A stretch of DNA of 38,444 nt, from positions 1-38,444 of the forward strand of contig CAIWPS010000465.1 in assembly GCA_903914615.1 (NCBI GenBank), read 5' to 3'. A program made the position numbers and the translations under genes. The stretch is from an uncultured beta proteobacterium. GTDB lineage: Bacteria > Pseudomonadota > Gammaproteobacteria > Burkholderiales > Burkholderiaceae_C. Positions 13,117 to 20,447 of this stretch are shown here, in pieces; the stretch's first letter is position 1, and every line of letters starts with the position of its first letter. Under the pieces are notes generated by a model, which worked only from the letters and a program-made list of their open reading frames with translations, searched no databases and was not told the DNA's origin.

Positions 13117-13518
13117 TCAGTGGTCCGAGCGGCGGGCGGAAGCCAGCTGCTGCGCCGGGGCCGGGGCGCGTTCCAGCGTCAGCCTGATGCGGTCGGCGTA
13201 GCCGTCGCTGCCGGTCTCGAAGACCAGGCCCATGCTGCCGTCCGTGGCGCGCAGTTCGCCGTTGCGGGCCACCCGCAGCATTGTCACGGGTTCGCCGTCC
13301 AGCCTCGCCGCGAGGCTGGCGCCACGCGGCGACAGCACAAGCAGGCGGCCGTCGGACATGCGGTACTGGCCCACCAGTGCATGGGCCTCGTTGCCGAAGA
13401 GGCCGCGCATCGGCGTGGCGGTGATGGAGACCGTCTCGACGTTGCCGCCGGCATGGGCGGCGCCCATCGCGGCAACGAAGGCCGTGGTGGCGAGGATGCG
13501 GAGGAAGGGCTTGGACAT
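13117..13518 (-). CDS. Small secreted protein of unknown function
   Basis: A 133-residue protein with a clear signal peptide: positive start MSKPFLR, hydrophobic core, and AHA cleavage site near residue 23. The mature part is about 110 residues with alternating beta-like segments (ETVSITATP, GRLLVLSPRG, LRATDGSMGLVFETG) and a Gln/Ala/Arg-rich end. I recognise no family. The start at 13518 is supported by AGGGAGT 7 nt upstream. It is likely periplasmic or exported. It lies upstream of the kinase operon on the same strand, separated by 154 bp containing a strong inverted repeat, so it may or may not be co-transcribed. Confidence 0.75.
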   Translation of the reverse strand: MSKPFLRILATTAFVAAMGAAHAGGNVETVSITATPMRGLFGNEAHALVGQYRMSDGRLLVLSPRGASLAARLDGEPVTMLRVARNGELRATDGSMGLVFETGSDGYADRIRLTLERAPAPAQQLASARRSDH

Positions 13519-13830
13519 GGTGATGACTCCCTGAACGTTGAAGGCGCTGTAACCGCTGGGTGCACGCCGCTGCGCCATGCAGCGTGCCGGACCGCAGTCC
13601 GCTGGCGGGTCGCTCGCCCGGTGTGCACGGCAGCGGTGGGGCCGCTGCCTGAGATCCGGTTCGCGCGATCTGCCATGGGCCCACTGTGGCCGCAACGGGC
13701 GGACCTGACAGTGCGGTTTGGCTGTCAGGATGGGTGAGGTTTCACCTCCAGGGAGCCTGCTTCGACGACCCTGCAGCGGCGTTGAGGTCCATGCCGATGC
13801 GGCTGCCCTGTGCTGGACTAGCATCCGGCG
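13519..13830. other. Intergenic region between divergent genes, with two hairpins
   Basis: About 312 bp separate the divergent secreted-protein gene and cysQ, so both promoters should lie here. Visible are AGGGAGT at 13526-13532 (minus strand, ribosome-binding site of the secreted protein); a perfect 8-bp stem GGCAGCGG/CCGCTGCC at 13629-13649; and a perfect inverted repeat CCTGACAG/CTGTCAGG at 13704-13711 and 13722-13729 with a 10-nt centre, which resembles a dimeric-regulator operator. TAGCAT at 13819-13824 lies just before the cysQ ATG. I see no open reading frame I would defend. Confidence 0.5.
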
Positions 13831-14628
13831 ATGACCGGGCCTGCCGACGCCACACTTGCCAGCGCTGCGCTCTGCGATGCCGTGCAGCTGCACGCGCGGC
13901 GTGCCGGGGCCGAGATCATGGCGGTCTACGCCGAGGCGTTCCAGACGCGCAGCAAGGCCGATGGCTCGCCTGTGACCTGGGCCGACGAGCGCGCAGAGCA
14001 GCTCATCGTGCCGGCGCTCCAGGCGTTGACGCCCGGGCTGGCGGTGATTGCCGAAGAAGCTGCTTCGCGCCACGTGCCCGAGGTTCCGGCGGGCGCATTC
14101 TGGCTCGTCGACCCGCTGGACGGCACGCGAGAGTTCGTCGCCCGCAACGGCGAGTTCACCGTGAACATCGCGCTCATCGAAGCAGGTGTCCCGGCGCTGG
14201 GCGTCGTCTTCGTGCCGGCCCAGGACATCCTCTATGCCGGCGTGCTGGGGCAGGGCGCCTGGGTGGAAGCAGGCGCGACGCGGCGGACCATCGCCTGCCG
14301 GCGGCCGCCGGCCGAAGGCCTGACGCTGGCCTGCAGCCGCTCGCATGGCGACGAGGCCGCGATGGCGGCCTGGCTGCAGGCCCAGCCCGGCCCACCGGCC
14401 ATCGCCGCGCGCATCAGCGCCGGCTCGTCGCTGAAGTTCGGGCTCATCGCCGCCGGCCAGGCCGACATCTACCCGCGGCTGGGCCCGACGATGGAGTGGG
14501 ACACCGCCGCCGGCCACGCCGTGCTGGCCGCGGCCGGCGGCCAGGTCAGCGACCTGCAGGGCCGGCCGCTGCGCTATGGCAAGCCGGGCTGGCGCAACCC
14601 GCATTTCGTGGCCCGCGGTGCGGGCTGA
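13831..14628 (+). CDS. cysQ: 3'(2'),5'-bisphosphate nucleotidase CysQ
   Basis: A Mg-dependent, Li-sensitive phosphatase of the inositol monophosphatase superfamily that hydrolyses 3'-phosphoadenosine 5'-phosphate, the by-product of sulfate assimilation. The 265 residues carry the metal-site signatures in order: Glu75/Glu76 in VIAEEAAS, DPLDGT at 94-99 (Asp94, Asp97), and EWDTAAGHAVL with Asp224. The substrate-type motif DGTREFVARNGEFTVNIAL favours CysQ over inositol monophosphatase. Length and motif spacing are normal. It stands alone, 80 bp before phaR. It might be functionally tied to the metC-like gene further downstream through sulfur metabolism, but this is only proximity. Confidence 0.9.
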   Translation: MTGPADATLASAALCDAVQLHARRAGAEIMAVYAEAFQTRSKADGSPVTWADERAEQLIVPALQALTPGLAVIAEEAASRHVPEVPAGAFWLVDPLDGTREFVARNGEFTVNIALIEAGVPALGVVFVPAQDILYAGVLGQGAWVEAGATRRTIACRRPPAEGLTLACSRSHGDEAAMAAWLQAQPGPPAIAARISAGSSLKFGLIAAGQADIYPRLGPTMEWDTAAGHAVLAAAGGQVSDLQGRPLRYGKPGWRNPHFVARGAG

Positions 14629-14650
14629 CCGATGCTGGGAAACCCCCCTG

Positions 14651-14668
14651 CCGGTCGCCACGGACCGG
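14651..14668 (+). other. 6-bp hairpin between cysQ and phaR
   Basis: CCGGTC (14651-14656) and GACCGG (14663-14668) form a perfect stem with a 6-nt loop, 22 bp after the cysQ stop. There is no T-run. It could help end cysQ transcription, or it could be an operator, since it lies where the -35 region of phaR would be. Confidence 0.4.
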
Positions 14669-14672
14669 CTCC

Positions 14673-14678
14673 TAGAAT
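14673..14678 (+). promoter_or_regulatory. Candidate -10 box of phaR
   Basis: TAGAAT lies 30 bp before the phaR ATG, with GAAGGA in between as the ribosome-binding site. I see no good -35 at the right distance, so this is tentative. The hairpin at 14651-14668 overlaps the expected -35 position. Confidence 0.35.
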
Positions 14679-14708
14679 CGCGCTCGATCTCCCTGAAGGA
14701 CAGCCCGC

Positions 14709-15290
14709 ATGCCCACCTCTCGCCGCGCCCCGGCCCCAGCGACACCGGCCGACGACACGGGCAGCGCCGGCGGCCCGGTGCGTACGCTGAAGAAGTACCC
14801 CAACCGGCGCCTGTACGACACCCGCACCAGCAGCTACATCACCCTGGCCGACGTCAAGCAGATGGTGCTGGGCGGCGAGGACTTCGAGGTGCGCGACGCC
14901 AAGACCGGCGACGACCTCACGCGCAGCATCCTGCTGCAGATCATCCTGGAAGAAGAGTCGGGCGGCGTGCCCATGTTCAGCACCACCACGCTGAGTCAGA
15001 TCATCCGCTTCTACGGCCACGCCATGCAGGGCGTGATGGGCACCCTGCTCGAGAAGAACATGGCCGCCTTCGCCGAGCTGCAGGCGCAGTTCCTGAACCA
15101 GGGCAAGGGCCTGTACGACCCCAAGCACCTCGCCCCCGAGGTCTGGACGCAGTTCATGACCGGCCAGGCGCCCGCGCTGAAGGGCATCATGGACAGCTAC
15201 CTCGAACAGAGCCGCAGCGTGTTCGAGAAGATGCAGCAGGCGGGCTCGCTCTTCCCCGGCATCCCGGGCTTCCCGCCGGCCAAGAAGTGA
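14709..15290 (+). CDS. phaR: Polyhydroxyalkanoate synthesis regulator PhaR
   Basis: A DNA-binding repressor that senses polyhydroxyalkanoate and controls phasin and storage-polymer genes. It has 193 residues. The diagnostic N-terminal PHB/PHA accumulation regulator domain is at about 26-90 (KKYPNRRLYDT, then SSYITLADVKQMV). The second accumulation-regulator segments follow (PMFSTTTLSQIIRFYGHAMQ and the C-terminal FLNQG, VWTQFM, MDSYLEQSR helices). A Pro/Ala-rich N-terminal tail of about 25 residues is disordered-looking. The PHA synthase and phasin genes are not in the window. rimO follows on the same strand within about 40 nt. Confidence 0.93.
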   Translation: MPTSRRAPAPATPADDTGSAGGPVRTLKKYPNRRLYDTRTSSYITLADVKQMVLGGEDFEVRDAKTGDDLTRSILLQIILEEESGGVPMFSTTTLSQIIRFYGHAMQGVMGTLLEKNMAAFAELQAQFLNQGKGLYDPKHLAPEVWTQFMTGQAPALKGIMDSYLEQSRSVFEKMQQAGSLFPGIPGFPPAKK

Positions 15291-15332
15291 GGCCTTGAAG
15301 GGCCGCCGGGCGCGATGCCTGAAAATCGCGCC

Positions 15333-16718
15333 ATGACCCCCATCCCCACCGTCGGCTTCGTCTCGCTCGGCTGCCCCAAGGCGCTGACCGATTCCGAGCT
15401 CATCCTCACGCAGTTGCGCGCCGAAGGCTACGAGACCTCTCGCACCTTTGCCGGCGCCGACCTCGTCATCGTCAACACCTGCGGCTTCATCGACGATGCG
15501 GTGAAGGAAAGCCTGGACACCATCGGCGAGGCGCTGGCGGCCAACGGCAAGGTCATCGTCACGGGCTGCCTCGGCGCCAAGAGCGGCGACGACGGCGGCA
15601 ACCTGGTCCGCCAGATGCACCCCAGCGTGCTGGCCGTGACCGGGCCGCACGCGACGCAGGAGGTGATGGACGCCGTGCACCTGCACGTGCCCAAGCCGCA
15701 CGACCCCTTCGTCGACCTGGTGCCGGCGGCACGCGCGGAATTCCGGGGCATTGCGGGCATCAAACTCACGCCGCGCCACTACGCCTACCTGAAGATCAGC
15801 GAGGGCTGCAACCACCGCTGCACCTTCTGCATCATCCCCAGCATGCGCGGCGACCTGGCGTCGCGACCGGTGGGCGACGTGCTGGCCGAGGCGCGCGCGC
15901 TGTTCGAGTCGGGCGTGAAGGAGCTGCTGGTGGTCAGCCAGGACACCAGCGCCTACGGTGTCGACGTGAAGTACCGCACCGGCTTCTTCGACGGCCAGCC
16001 GGTGAAGACCAGGCTGCTGGAGCTGTGCACCCGGCTGGCCGAGCTGGCCGAGCCGCACGGCGCGTGGGTGCGGCTGCACTACGTCTACCCCTACCCCAGC
16101 GTCGACGAGGTGCTGCCGCTGATGGCATCGGGCCGCGTGCTGCCCTACCTGGACGTGCCCTTCCAGCACGCCCACCCCGATGTGCTGCGGCGCATGAAGC
16201 GGCCGGCCAGCGGCGAGCGCAACCTCGAACGCCTGCAGGCCTGGCGCGCGCTGTGCCCCGAGATCGTCGTGCGCTCGACCTTCATCGCCGGCTTCCCCGG
16301 CGAGACCGAGGCCGAGTTCGAAACCCTGCTGGACTTCGTGCGCGAGGCGCAGATCGACCGCGCCGGTTGCTTCGCCTACTCGCCGGTGCAGGGTGCCGCG
16401 GCCAACCAGCTGCCGGGCATGCTGCCGGCCGAAGTGCGCGAGGAACGCCGCGCCCGCTTCATGGCCGTGGCCGAGGAGGTCTCGGCGGCGAAGCTGCGCC
16501 GCCGCGTCGGCGCCACGATGCAGGTGCTGGTGGACCACGCTCCGGCGCTGGGCCGCCGCGGCGGCGTCGGCCGCAGCTACGCCGACGCGCCCGAGATCGA
16601 CGGCCTGGTGCGGCTGCTGCCGCCCGAGAAGGCATCCAAGACGCTGAAGGTGGGCGAGTTCACGCGCGCCCGTGTCGTCGCCACCGAAGGCCACGACCTC
16701 GTCGCCCTGCCCATCTGA
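15333..16718 (+). CDS. rimO: Ribosomal protein uS12 methylthiotransferase RimO
   Basis: A radical-SAM enzyme that methylthiolates the conserved Asp of ribosomal protein S12. The N-terminal UPF0004 domain has its three cluster cysteines at Cys14 ([12 protein letters not shown], the RimO-specific form), Cys50 (VNTCGF) and Cys79 (VTGCLG). The radical-SAM domain has CNHRCTFC (Cys159, Cys163, Cys166) and the C-terminus has a TRAM domain (about 390-461). I prefer the ATG at 15333 because the family starts shortly before VGFVSLGC; an in-frame ATG at 15315 would add six residues. TGAAAAT just upstream could be a -10 box giving a very short leader. The stop overlaps the ribosome-binding site of the next gene. 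Confidence 0.96.
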   Translation: MTPIPTVGFVSLGCPKALTDSELILTQLRAEGYETSRTFAGADLVIVNTCGFIDDAVKESLDTIGEALAANGKVIVTGCLGAKSGDDGGNLVRQMHPSVLAVTGPHATQEVMDAVHLHVPKPHDPFVDLVPAARAEFRGIAGIKLTPRHYAYLKISEGCNHRCTFCIIPSMRGDLASRPVGDVLAEARALFESGVKELLVVSQDTSAYGVDVKYRTGFFDGQPVKTRLLELCTRLAELAEPHGAWVRLHYVYPYPSVDEVLPLMASGRVLPYLDVPFQHAHPDVLRRMKRPASGERNLERLQAWRALCPEIVVRSTFIAGFPGETEAEFETLLDFVREAQIDRAGCFAYSPVQGAAANQLPGMLPAEVREERRARFMAVAEEVSAAKLRRRVGATMQVLVDHAPALGRRGGVGRSYADAPEIDGLVRLLPPEKASKTLKVGEFTRARVVATEGHDLVALPI

Positions 16719-16732
16719 GGAGAGCCCGCAAC

Positions 16733-17914
16733 ATGCCCCGCGACCTGGCCACCGAACTCGTCCACCACGACTACCGGCCGCCCGCCGGCTTCGAGGCCCC
16801 GCAGCCCGGTGTCTTCAAGGCCTCGACCGTGATCTTCCCCAGCGTCGCCGCGGTGCGCCACCGCGACTGGCGGCACAAGACCGGCTACACCTACGGGCTG
16901 CACGGCACGCCCACCACCTTCCTGCTCGAGGAGCGGATTGCGGCGCTGGAAGGGGGCCGGTTCTGCTGCCTCGTGCCCAGCGGTCTGGCCGCGGTGACGC
17001 TGGTGGGCCAGGCGCTGCTGTCGCAGGGCGACGAGGTGCTGCTGCCCGACAACGTCTACGGCCCGAGCCGCGAGTTCGCGCGCAATGAGCTTGCACGCTG
17101 GGGCATCGCGCACCGGCTCTACGACCCCATGGACCCGGGCGCGCTGGCCGCCCTCATCGGGCCGAACACCCGGCTGGTGTGGCTGGAAGCCCCGGGCTCG
17201 GTGACGATGGAGTTCCCCGACCTGCCGGCGCTGGTGGAGGCGGCGCGCGCGCGCGGCGTGACGACGGCGCTGGACAACACCTGGGGCGCCGGCGTGGCGC
17301 TGCGCGGCTTCGAGCATGGCATCGACATCGTCATGCAGGCGCTGACCAAGTACCCCAGCGGCGGCGGTGATGTGCTGATGGGCAGCGTGGTGACGCGGGA
17401 CGAGGCGCTGCACCACCGCATCAAGTTCACCCACATGCGGCTGGGCCTGGGCGTGGCCGGCAACGACGCCGAGCTGGTGCTGCGCTCGCTGTCCTCGCTG
17501 CCCCTGCGCTACGCCGCGCAGGACGCCGCGGCGCGCGAGCTCGCGGCCTGGCTGGGCACGCGGCCCGAGGTCGCGCAGGTGCTGCACCCGGCACTCGAAG
17601 GTTCGCCCGGCCACGCCCACTGGCGCGCCAGCTGCCAGGCCGCGGCGGGGCTGTTCTCGGTGATGTTCGACGAGCGCTACACGCAAGCGCAGGTCGACGC
17701 CTTCGTCGACGCGCTGCGGCTGTTCCGCATCGGCTATTCGTGGGCCGGACCGGTGAGCCTGGTGGTGCCCTACCTGCTGGAGACGATGCGGCCCGAGCCG
17801 CGGCCGGCGCACCTGCGCGGCCGGCTCGTGCGCTTCTCGATCGGGCTCGAAGCGGCGGCCGACCTGCGCGCCGACCTGGCGCAGGCGCTGACGACGCTGG
17901 GGGCGCCGGCCTGA
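16733..17914 (+). CDS. metC: Cystathionine beta-lyase-type PLP enzyme
   Basis: A Cys/Met-metabolism PLP-dependent enzyme of fold type I; cystathionine beta-lyase would make homocysteine for methionine synthesis. It has 393 residues, normal for the family. It shows TGYTYGLHGTPT near the N-terminus, the aspartate that holds PLP in TALDNTWGAG, and the Schiff-base Lys206 in QALTKYPSGGGDVLMGSV. The form with YGLHGTPT and TKYPSGG matches the bacterial MetC branch better than gamma-synthases. The start at 16733 has GAGGAGA (16717-16723) 9 nt upstream, overlapping the rimO stop, so rimO and this gene are probably co-transcribed. It ends 13 bp from the convergent exoprotein operon. Beta-lyase versus related lyase activity is not proven by sequence. 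Confidence 0.87.
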   Translation: MPRDLATELVHHDYRPPAGFEAPQPGVFKASTVIFPSVAAVRHRDWRHKTGYTYGLHGTPTTFLLEERIAALEGGRFCCLVPSGLAAVTLVGQALLSQGDEVLLPDNVYGPSREFARNELARWGIAHRLYDPMDPGALAALIGPNTRLVWLEAPGSVTMEFPDLPALVEAARARGVTTALDNTWGAGVALRGFEHGIDIVMQALTKYPSGGGDVLMGSVVTRDEALHHRIKFTHMRLGLGVAGNDAELVLRSLSSLPLRYAAQDAAARELAAWLGTRPEVAQVLHPALEGSPGHAHWRASCQAAAGLFSVMFDERYTQAQVDAFVDALRLFRIGYSWAGPVSLVVPYLLETMRPEPRPAHLRGRLVRFSIGLEAAADLRADLAQALTTLGAPA

Positions 17915-17927
17915 TCGGACTCTCGCT

Positions 17928-19274
17928 TCAGGGCCTGCCGAAGAGGTGCACGCCCGAGACCTGGCCCGCGCCCGTGAGCAGGATGGTCGAGAAGATGAGC
18001 CCGCTGGCGTTGTTGCCGACGAAGTTGCCGCCGAAGACGCTGAGCGTCGGCAGGAAGCCCGGGCACAGGTTGCAGACGCCGCTGCTGTAGTAGCCGTTGA
18101 ACTTGCCCGAAGCCGTGTTGGCGTCGTAGGTGGCACTGCCGTTCAAGGCCGTGAAGCTCAGGCCGCCGATGTCGAAGCCCAGGTTGTTGAGCTGCACGCC
18201 GCGGTTGACGAAGTCGACGGCGATGGTGCCGGCGACGTTGCTCATCGGCCCGCCCAGCGGCGTGAAGGTGGCCGTGCCGATGGTGGGCATCTGGCGCGTG
18301 GCGTCGGCCATCACGTAGTCGACGTTGCCCAGCGCCGGCGCGACGACGGCCGCGCCGCCCACCGTCACCGAGGCGCTGGCGTTGGCGCCGGACAGCCACG
18401 TGCCCCAGTAGGCCGTGGTGGCGCCGTCGGAGAGCAGCGCCCTGCCGGTGGCCGCGGTGCTGGCGCCCAGGCGCTGGGCGTAGAAGTCGCTGCTGGTGCC
18501 CACGCTGTTGAGCTGGCCGGCGCTGGCGCCGCTGCCGGCGCTGTACTTGTCGGCCCGCCATTCGTTGGTGCTGGCGATGCTGAGCGTGCCCGCGACGGGG
18601 TCGGTGAAGCTGTAGGACAGGCCGACCGCCAGGTTGGGCAGGAAGGTCGAGCCCGGCTGGTTGACGCTGTAGCCGTTGACGGCGCTCAGCGCCGACACGT
18701 CGGGCGCCGGCGTGCTGATGGCCACCACCGACTGGCCGGCGGCGATGGCCGCCAGCGCGCGGTTGACGTCGATGGCGAAGCTGGCCTTGCCGCGGTCCAG
18801 CGCATTGCCGGCGGCGGCCGCGATGACGGCGCGCACCGTGACGCCGCTGCCCAGGTTGGCATCGGGCATGGCCTGGCGTTCGGCGGCAGCCAGGGCGAAG
18901 CCGGGGTCGAGCTCGGCGGCACGGCGGAACTGCTCCTTGGCCTCGACGAAGCGGCCCTGGTCCTTGAGGTCCAGGCCCTGCGAGTAGGCGCGGAAGGCCT
19001 CGACGTTGGTGGTCTGGAAGCGCTCGATGCGCGCGCGCACGTCGGGCGGCAGCTGGTCCAGCGAGATGCCGGCCGAGCGCAGGATGCCGAAGGTCACGGC
19101 CTTCTGGGCGCGGAAGAGGGCGCTGATGTCGCCGCGTTCGCTGACCACACCCAGGCTCTGCGCGCTGCGGCTGTCGACGATGGCGCCTTCGAGGGCGAAG
19201 CCCTGGGCCTGCGAAGGCGCCGCGGCCACGGCCGCGAGCAAGGCGACGAGGGGAGGAAGGGCGCGCTTGATCAT
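17928..19274 (-). CDS. Secreted protein: CsgG-like C-terminal half, TPR, TbpB-like beta domain
   Basis: It has 448 residues and no recognised name. A signal peptide ends PSQA (residue 23), with no lipidation Cys. The mature start QGFALEGAIVDSRS, the following LFRAQKAVTFGIL helix and TTNVEAFRAYSQGLD to about residue 110 read like the second half of CsgG/FlgO-type domains, which the preceding gene lacks. One TPR-like unit (DQGRFVEAKEQFRRAAELDP) follows. From about 250 to the end is a beta-rich domain with TAYWGTWLSG, GTATFTPLGG, VAGTIAVDF and a final GGNFVGNNASGL...VHLFGR, resembling the TbpB-like/transferrin-binding beta domain. A CxxC pair (Cys401, Cys404) lies in GVCNLCPGF. The start overlaps the upstream stop by 1 nt (TGATG). 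It is the last gene of the operon. Probably periplasmic or surface exposed. Confidence 0.8.
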   Translation of the reverse strand: MIKRALPPLVALLAAVAAAPSQAQGFALEGAIVDSRSAQSLGVVSERGDISALFRAQKAVTFGILRSAGISLDQLPPDVRARIERFQTTNVEAFRAYSQGLDLKDQGRFVEAKEQFRRAAELDPGFALAAAERQAMPDANLGSGVTVRAVIAAAAGNALDRGKASFAIDVNRALAAIAAGQSVVAISTPAPDVSALSAVNGYSVNQPGSTFLPNLAVGLSYSFTDPVAGTLSIASTNEWRADKYSAGSGASAGQLNSVGTSSDFYAQRLGASTAATGRALLSDGATTAYWGTWLSGANASASVTVGGAAVVAPALGNVDYVMADATRQMPTIGTATFTPLGGPMSNVAGTIAVDFVNRGVQLNNLGFDIGGLSFTALNGSATYDANTASGKFNGYYSSGVCNLCPGFLPTLSVFGGNFVGNNASGLIFSTILLTGAGQVSGVHLFGRP

Positions 19275-20434
19275 CACTGCACCTCGAAGTTGCCGACCAC
19301 GACCTTCTCGGCCCGCATCAGCCTGCCCGAGCGCACCGCCGAGGCGGTGTCGGCCAGGCCGCTGTCGCCGAGCTTGGCCTCGTTGACCAGCAGCTGCACC
19401 TTCTCGCGTTCCAGCACCTTCAGGCCCGGCACCTTGCTGAGGTCGGCGATGATCATCGCCGCCAGCCCCTTGGCCATGGCGCGGTAGGCGTCGCTGCCCT
19501 GGTTGACGAAGGCCTGCACGGCGATGCTGCCGGGCTCGGGCGGGCTGGCGCTGACCTGGCTCTCGCGCTGCACGGCGACCGCCACCTCCTGGCGCAGCTG
19601 TGCCGACGACAGCAGCGTCAGCAGCTTGGGCACCTCGCGCGCGGCCGCACCCTTGGGGTCCTGGCGGGCGTACTGCTGCAGCAGCTGCAGCGCGCCGGCG
19701 TTGTCCTCGCGGCGCAGCGCGATCAGGCCCAGGTAGTAGGGCACCAGGGTCTCGCCCGGCGCGCGCTCGGCGACGAGGTTCAGGGCCTGGGTGGCGGTGG
19801 CGTCGTCGCCGGCGCCGAAGGCCTCGATGCCGGCCTTCAGCTGGGCGCCGATGTCGTTGCGCACGCGCGCCGCGTCGGCCTGGTTGCCGGCGTCGTCGAG
19901 CAGGGCCGGCGTGCGCGCCAGCGTCTCGGGGCGGGCGGCGGCGGCGGTCCAGCGGAAGGCGCGGCCCTTGAGCACGGCGCGGCCGCCCTGGTATTCCAGC
20001 ACCGCCTCGCCTTCGCCGATGCGGCCGTACAGGCCCGCGGGCTGGTCGCAGCCGGCGCCGCAGTCGTGCAGCTTCAGGTAGCCGTTGGTGCGGATGCTGC
20101 GGCCCGGAAGGTCGACGGCCCACTCGGCGCCGCCGGCATTCAGGCGCAAGCCGCCGGCCTGCCAGCCGAGTCGGTGCGCGGCGCCGAATTCCAGGCGGCT
20201 GGAAGGCGGCAGGTCGACCAGCGCCCCGTCGGCCGTCCGCACCTGCAGATGGCCGTCGGCGCCCGTGCGCAGCGCCTGTGCTGCCAGCGTGCTGCCGGGG
20301 CGCGCCGGCGCGCCGTCGATCTGCGCCTCGCCCTGCGCCTGCAGCACGCGCACGGCAACGGGGTCGGCCTGCGCCGCGGCCGCGGCCAGCGACAGGGCGG
20401 CCCAGGCCGCCAGCTTCGAATGCGTGTGGAGCAT
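19274..20434 (-). CDS. Periplasmic FecR-domain protein with truncated CsgG-like domain
   Basis: It has 386 residues. A signal peptide ends AAQA (residue 23), with no lipobox, unlike CsgG itself. A FecR-type beta domain (about 25-150) shows GEAQIDG, LRTGADGHLQVRTADGALVDL and, near its end, LHDCGAGCD (Cys125, Cys129). A helical, TPR-like segment (about 185-290) follows, then a CsgG/FlgO-like alpha/beta region (about 302-386) with AVQAFVNQGSD, GLAAMIIADLSKVPGLKVLE and RLMRAEKVVVGNFEVQ. The protein ends there, where the family normally continues with more beta strands; that continuation is at the start of the next gene. ATG at 20434 has GAGGA 8 nt upstream, overlapping the stop of the gene before. 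Probably a periplasmic assembly or scaffold factor for the adhesin; the role is inferred only. Confidence 0.8.
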   Translation of the reverse strand: MLHTHSKLAAWAALSLAAAAAQADPVAVRVLQAQGEAQIDGAPARPGSTLAAQALRTGADGHLQVRTADGALVDLPPSSRLEFGAAHRLGWQAGGLRLNAGGAEWAVDLPGRSIRTNGYLKLHDCGAGCDQPAGLYGRIGEGEAVLEYQGGRAVLKGRAFRWTAAAARPETLARTPALLDDAGNQADAARVRNDIGAQLKAGIEAFGAGDDATATQALNLVAERAPGETLVPYYLGLIALRREDNAGALQLLQQYARQDPKGAAAREVPKLLTLLSSAQLRQEVAVAVQRESQVSASPPEPGSIAVQAFVNQGSDAYRAMAKGLAAMIIADLSKVPGLKVLEREKVQLLVNEAKLGDSGLADTASAVRSGRLMRAEKVVVGNFEVQ

Positions 20435-20442
20435 GGGGCGGG

Positions 20443-20447
20443 TCCTC
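20443..20447 (-). promoter_or_regulatory. Ribosome-binding site of the FecR-CsgG gene
   Basis: GAGGA on the minus strand, 8 nt before the ATG at 20434, overlaps the TGA stop (20448-20446) of the outer-membrane protein gene. It fixes the start and indicates coupled translation. Confidence 0.7.

Noticed and set aside
19262-19280. Sequencing frameshift joining the FecR-CsgG and TPR proteins into one
   Set aside because: The second frame opens with a positive start, hydrophobic core and signal-peptidase site at precisely the junction, which a simple indel would not create. Kept as a check in the split-domain finding.
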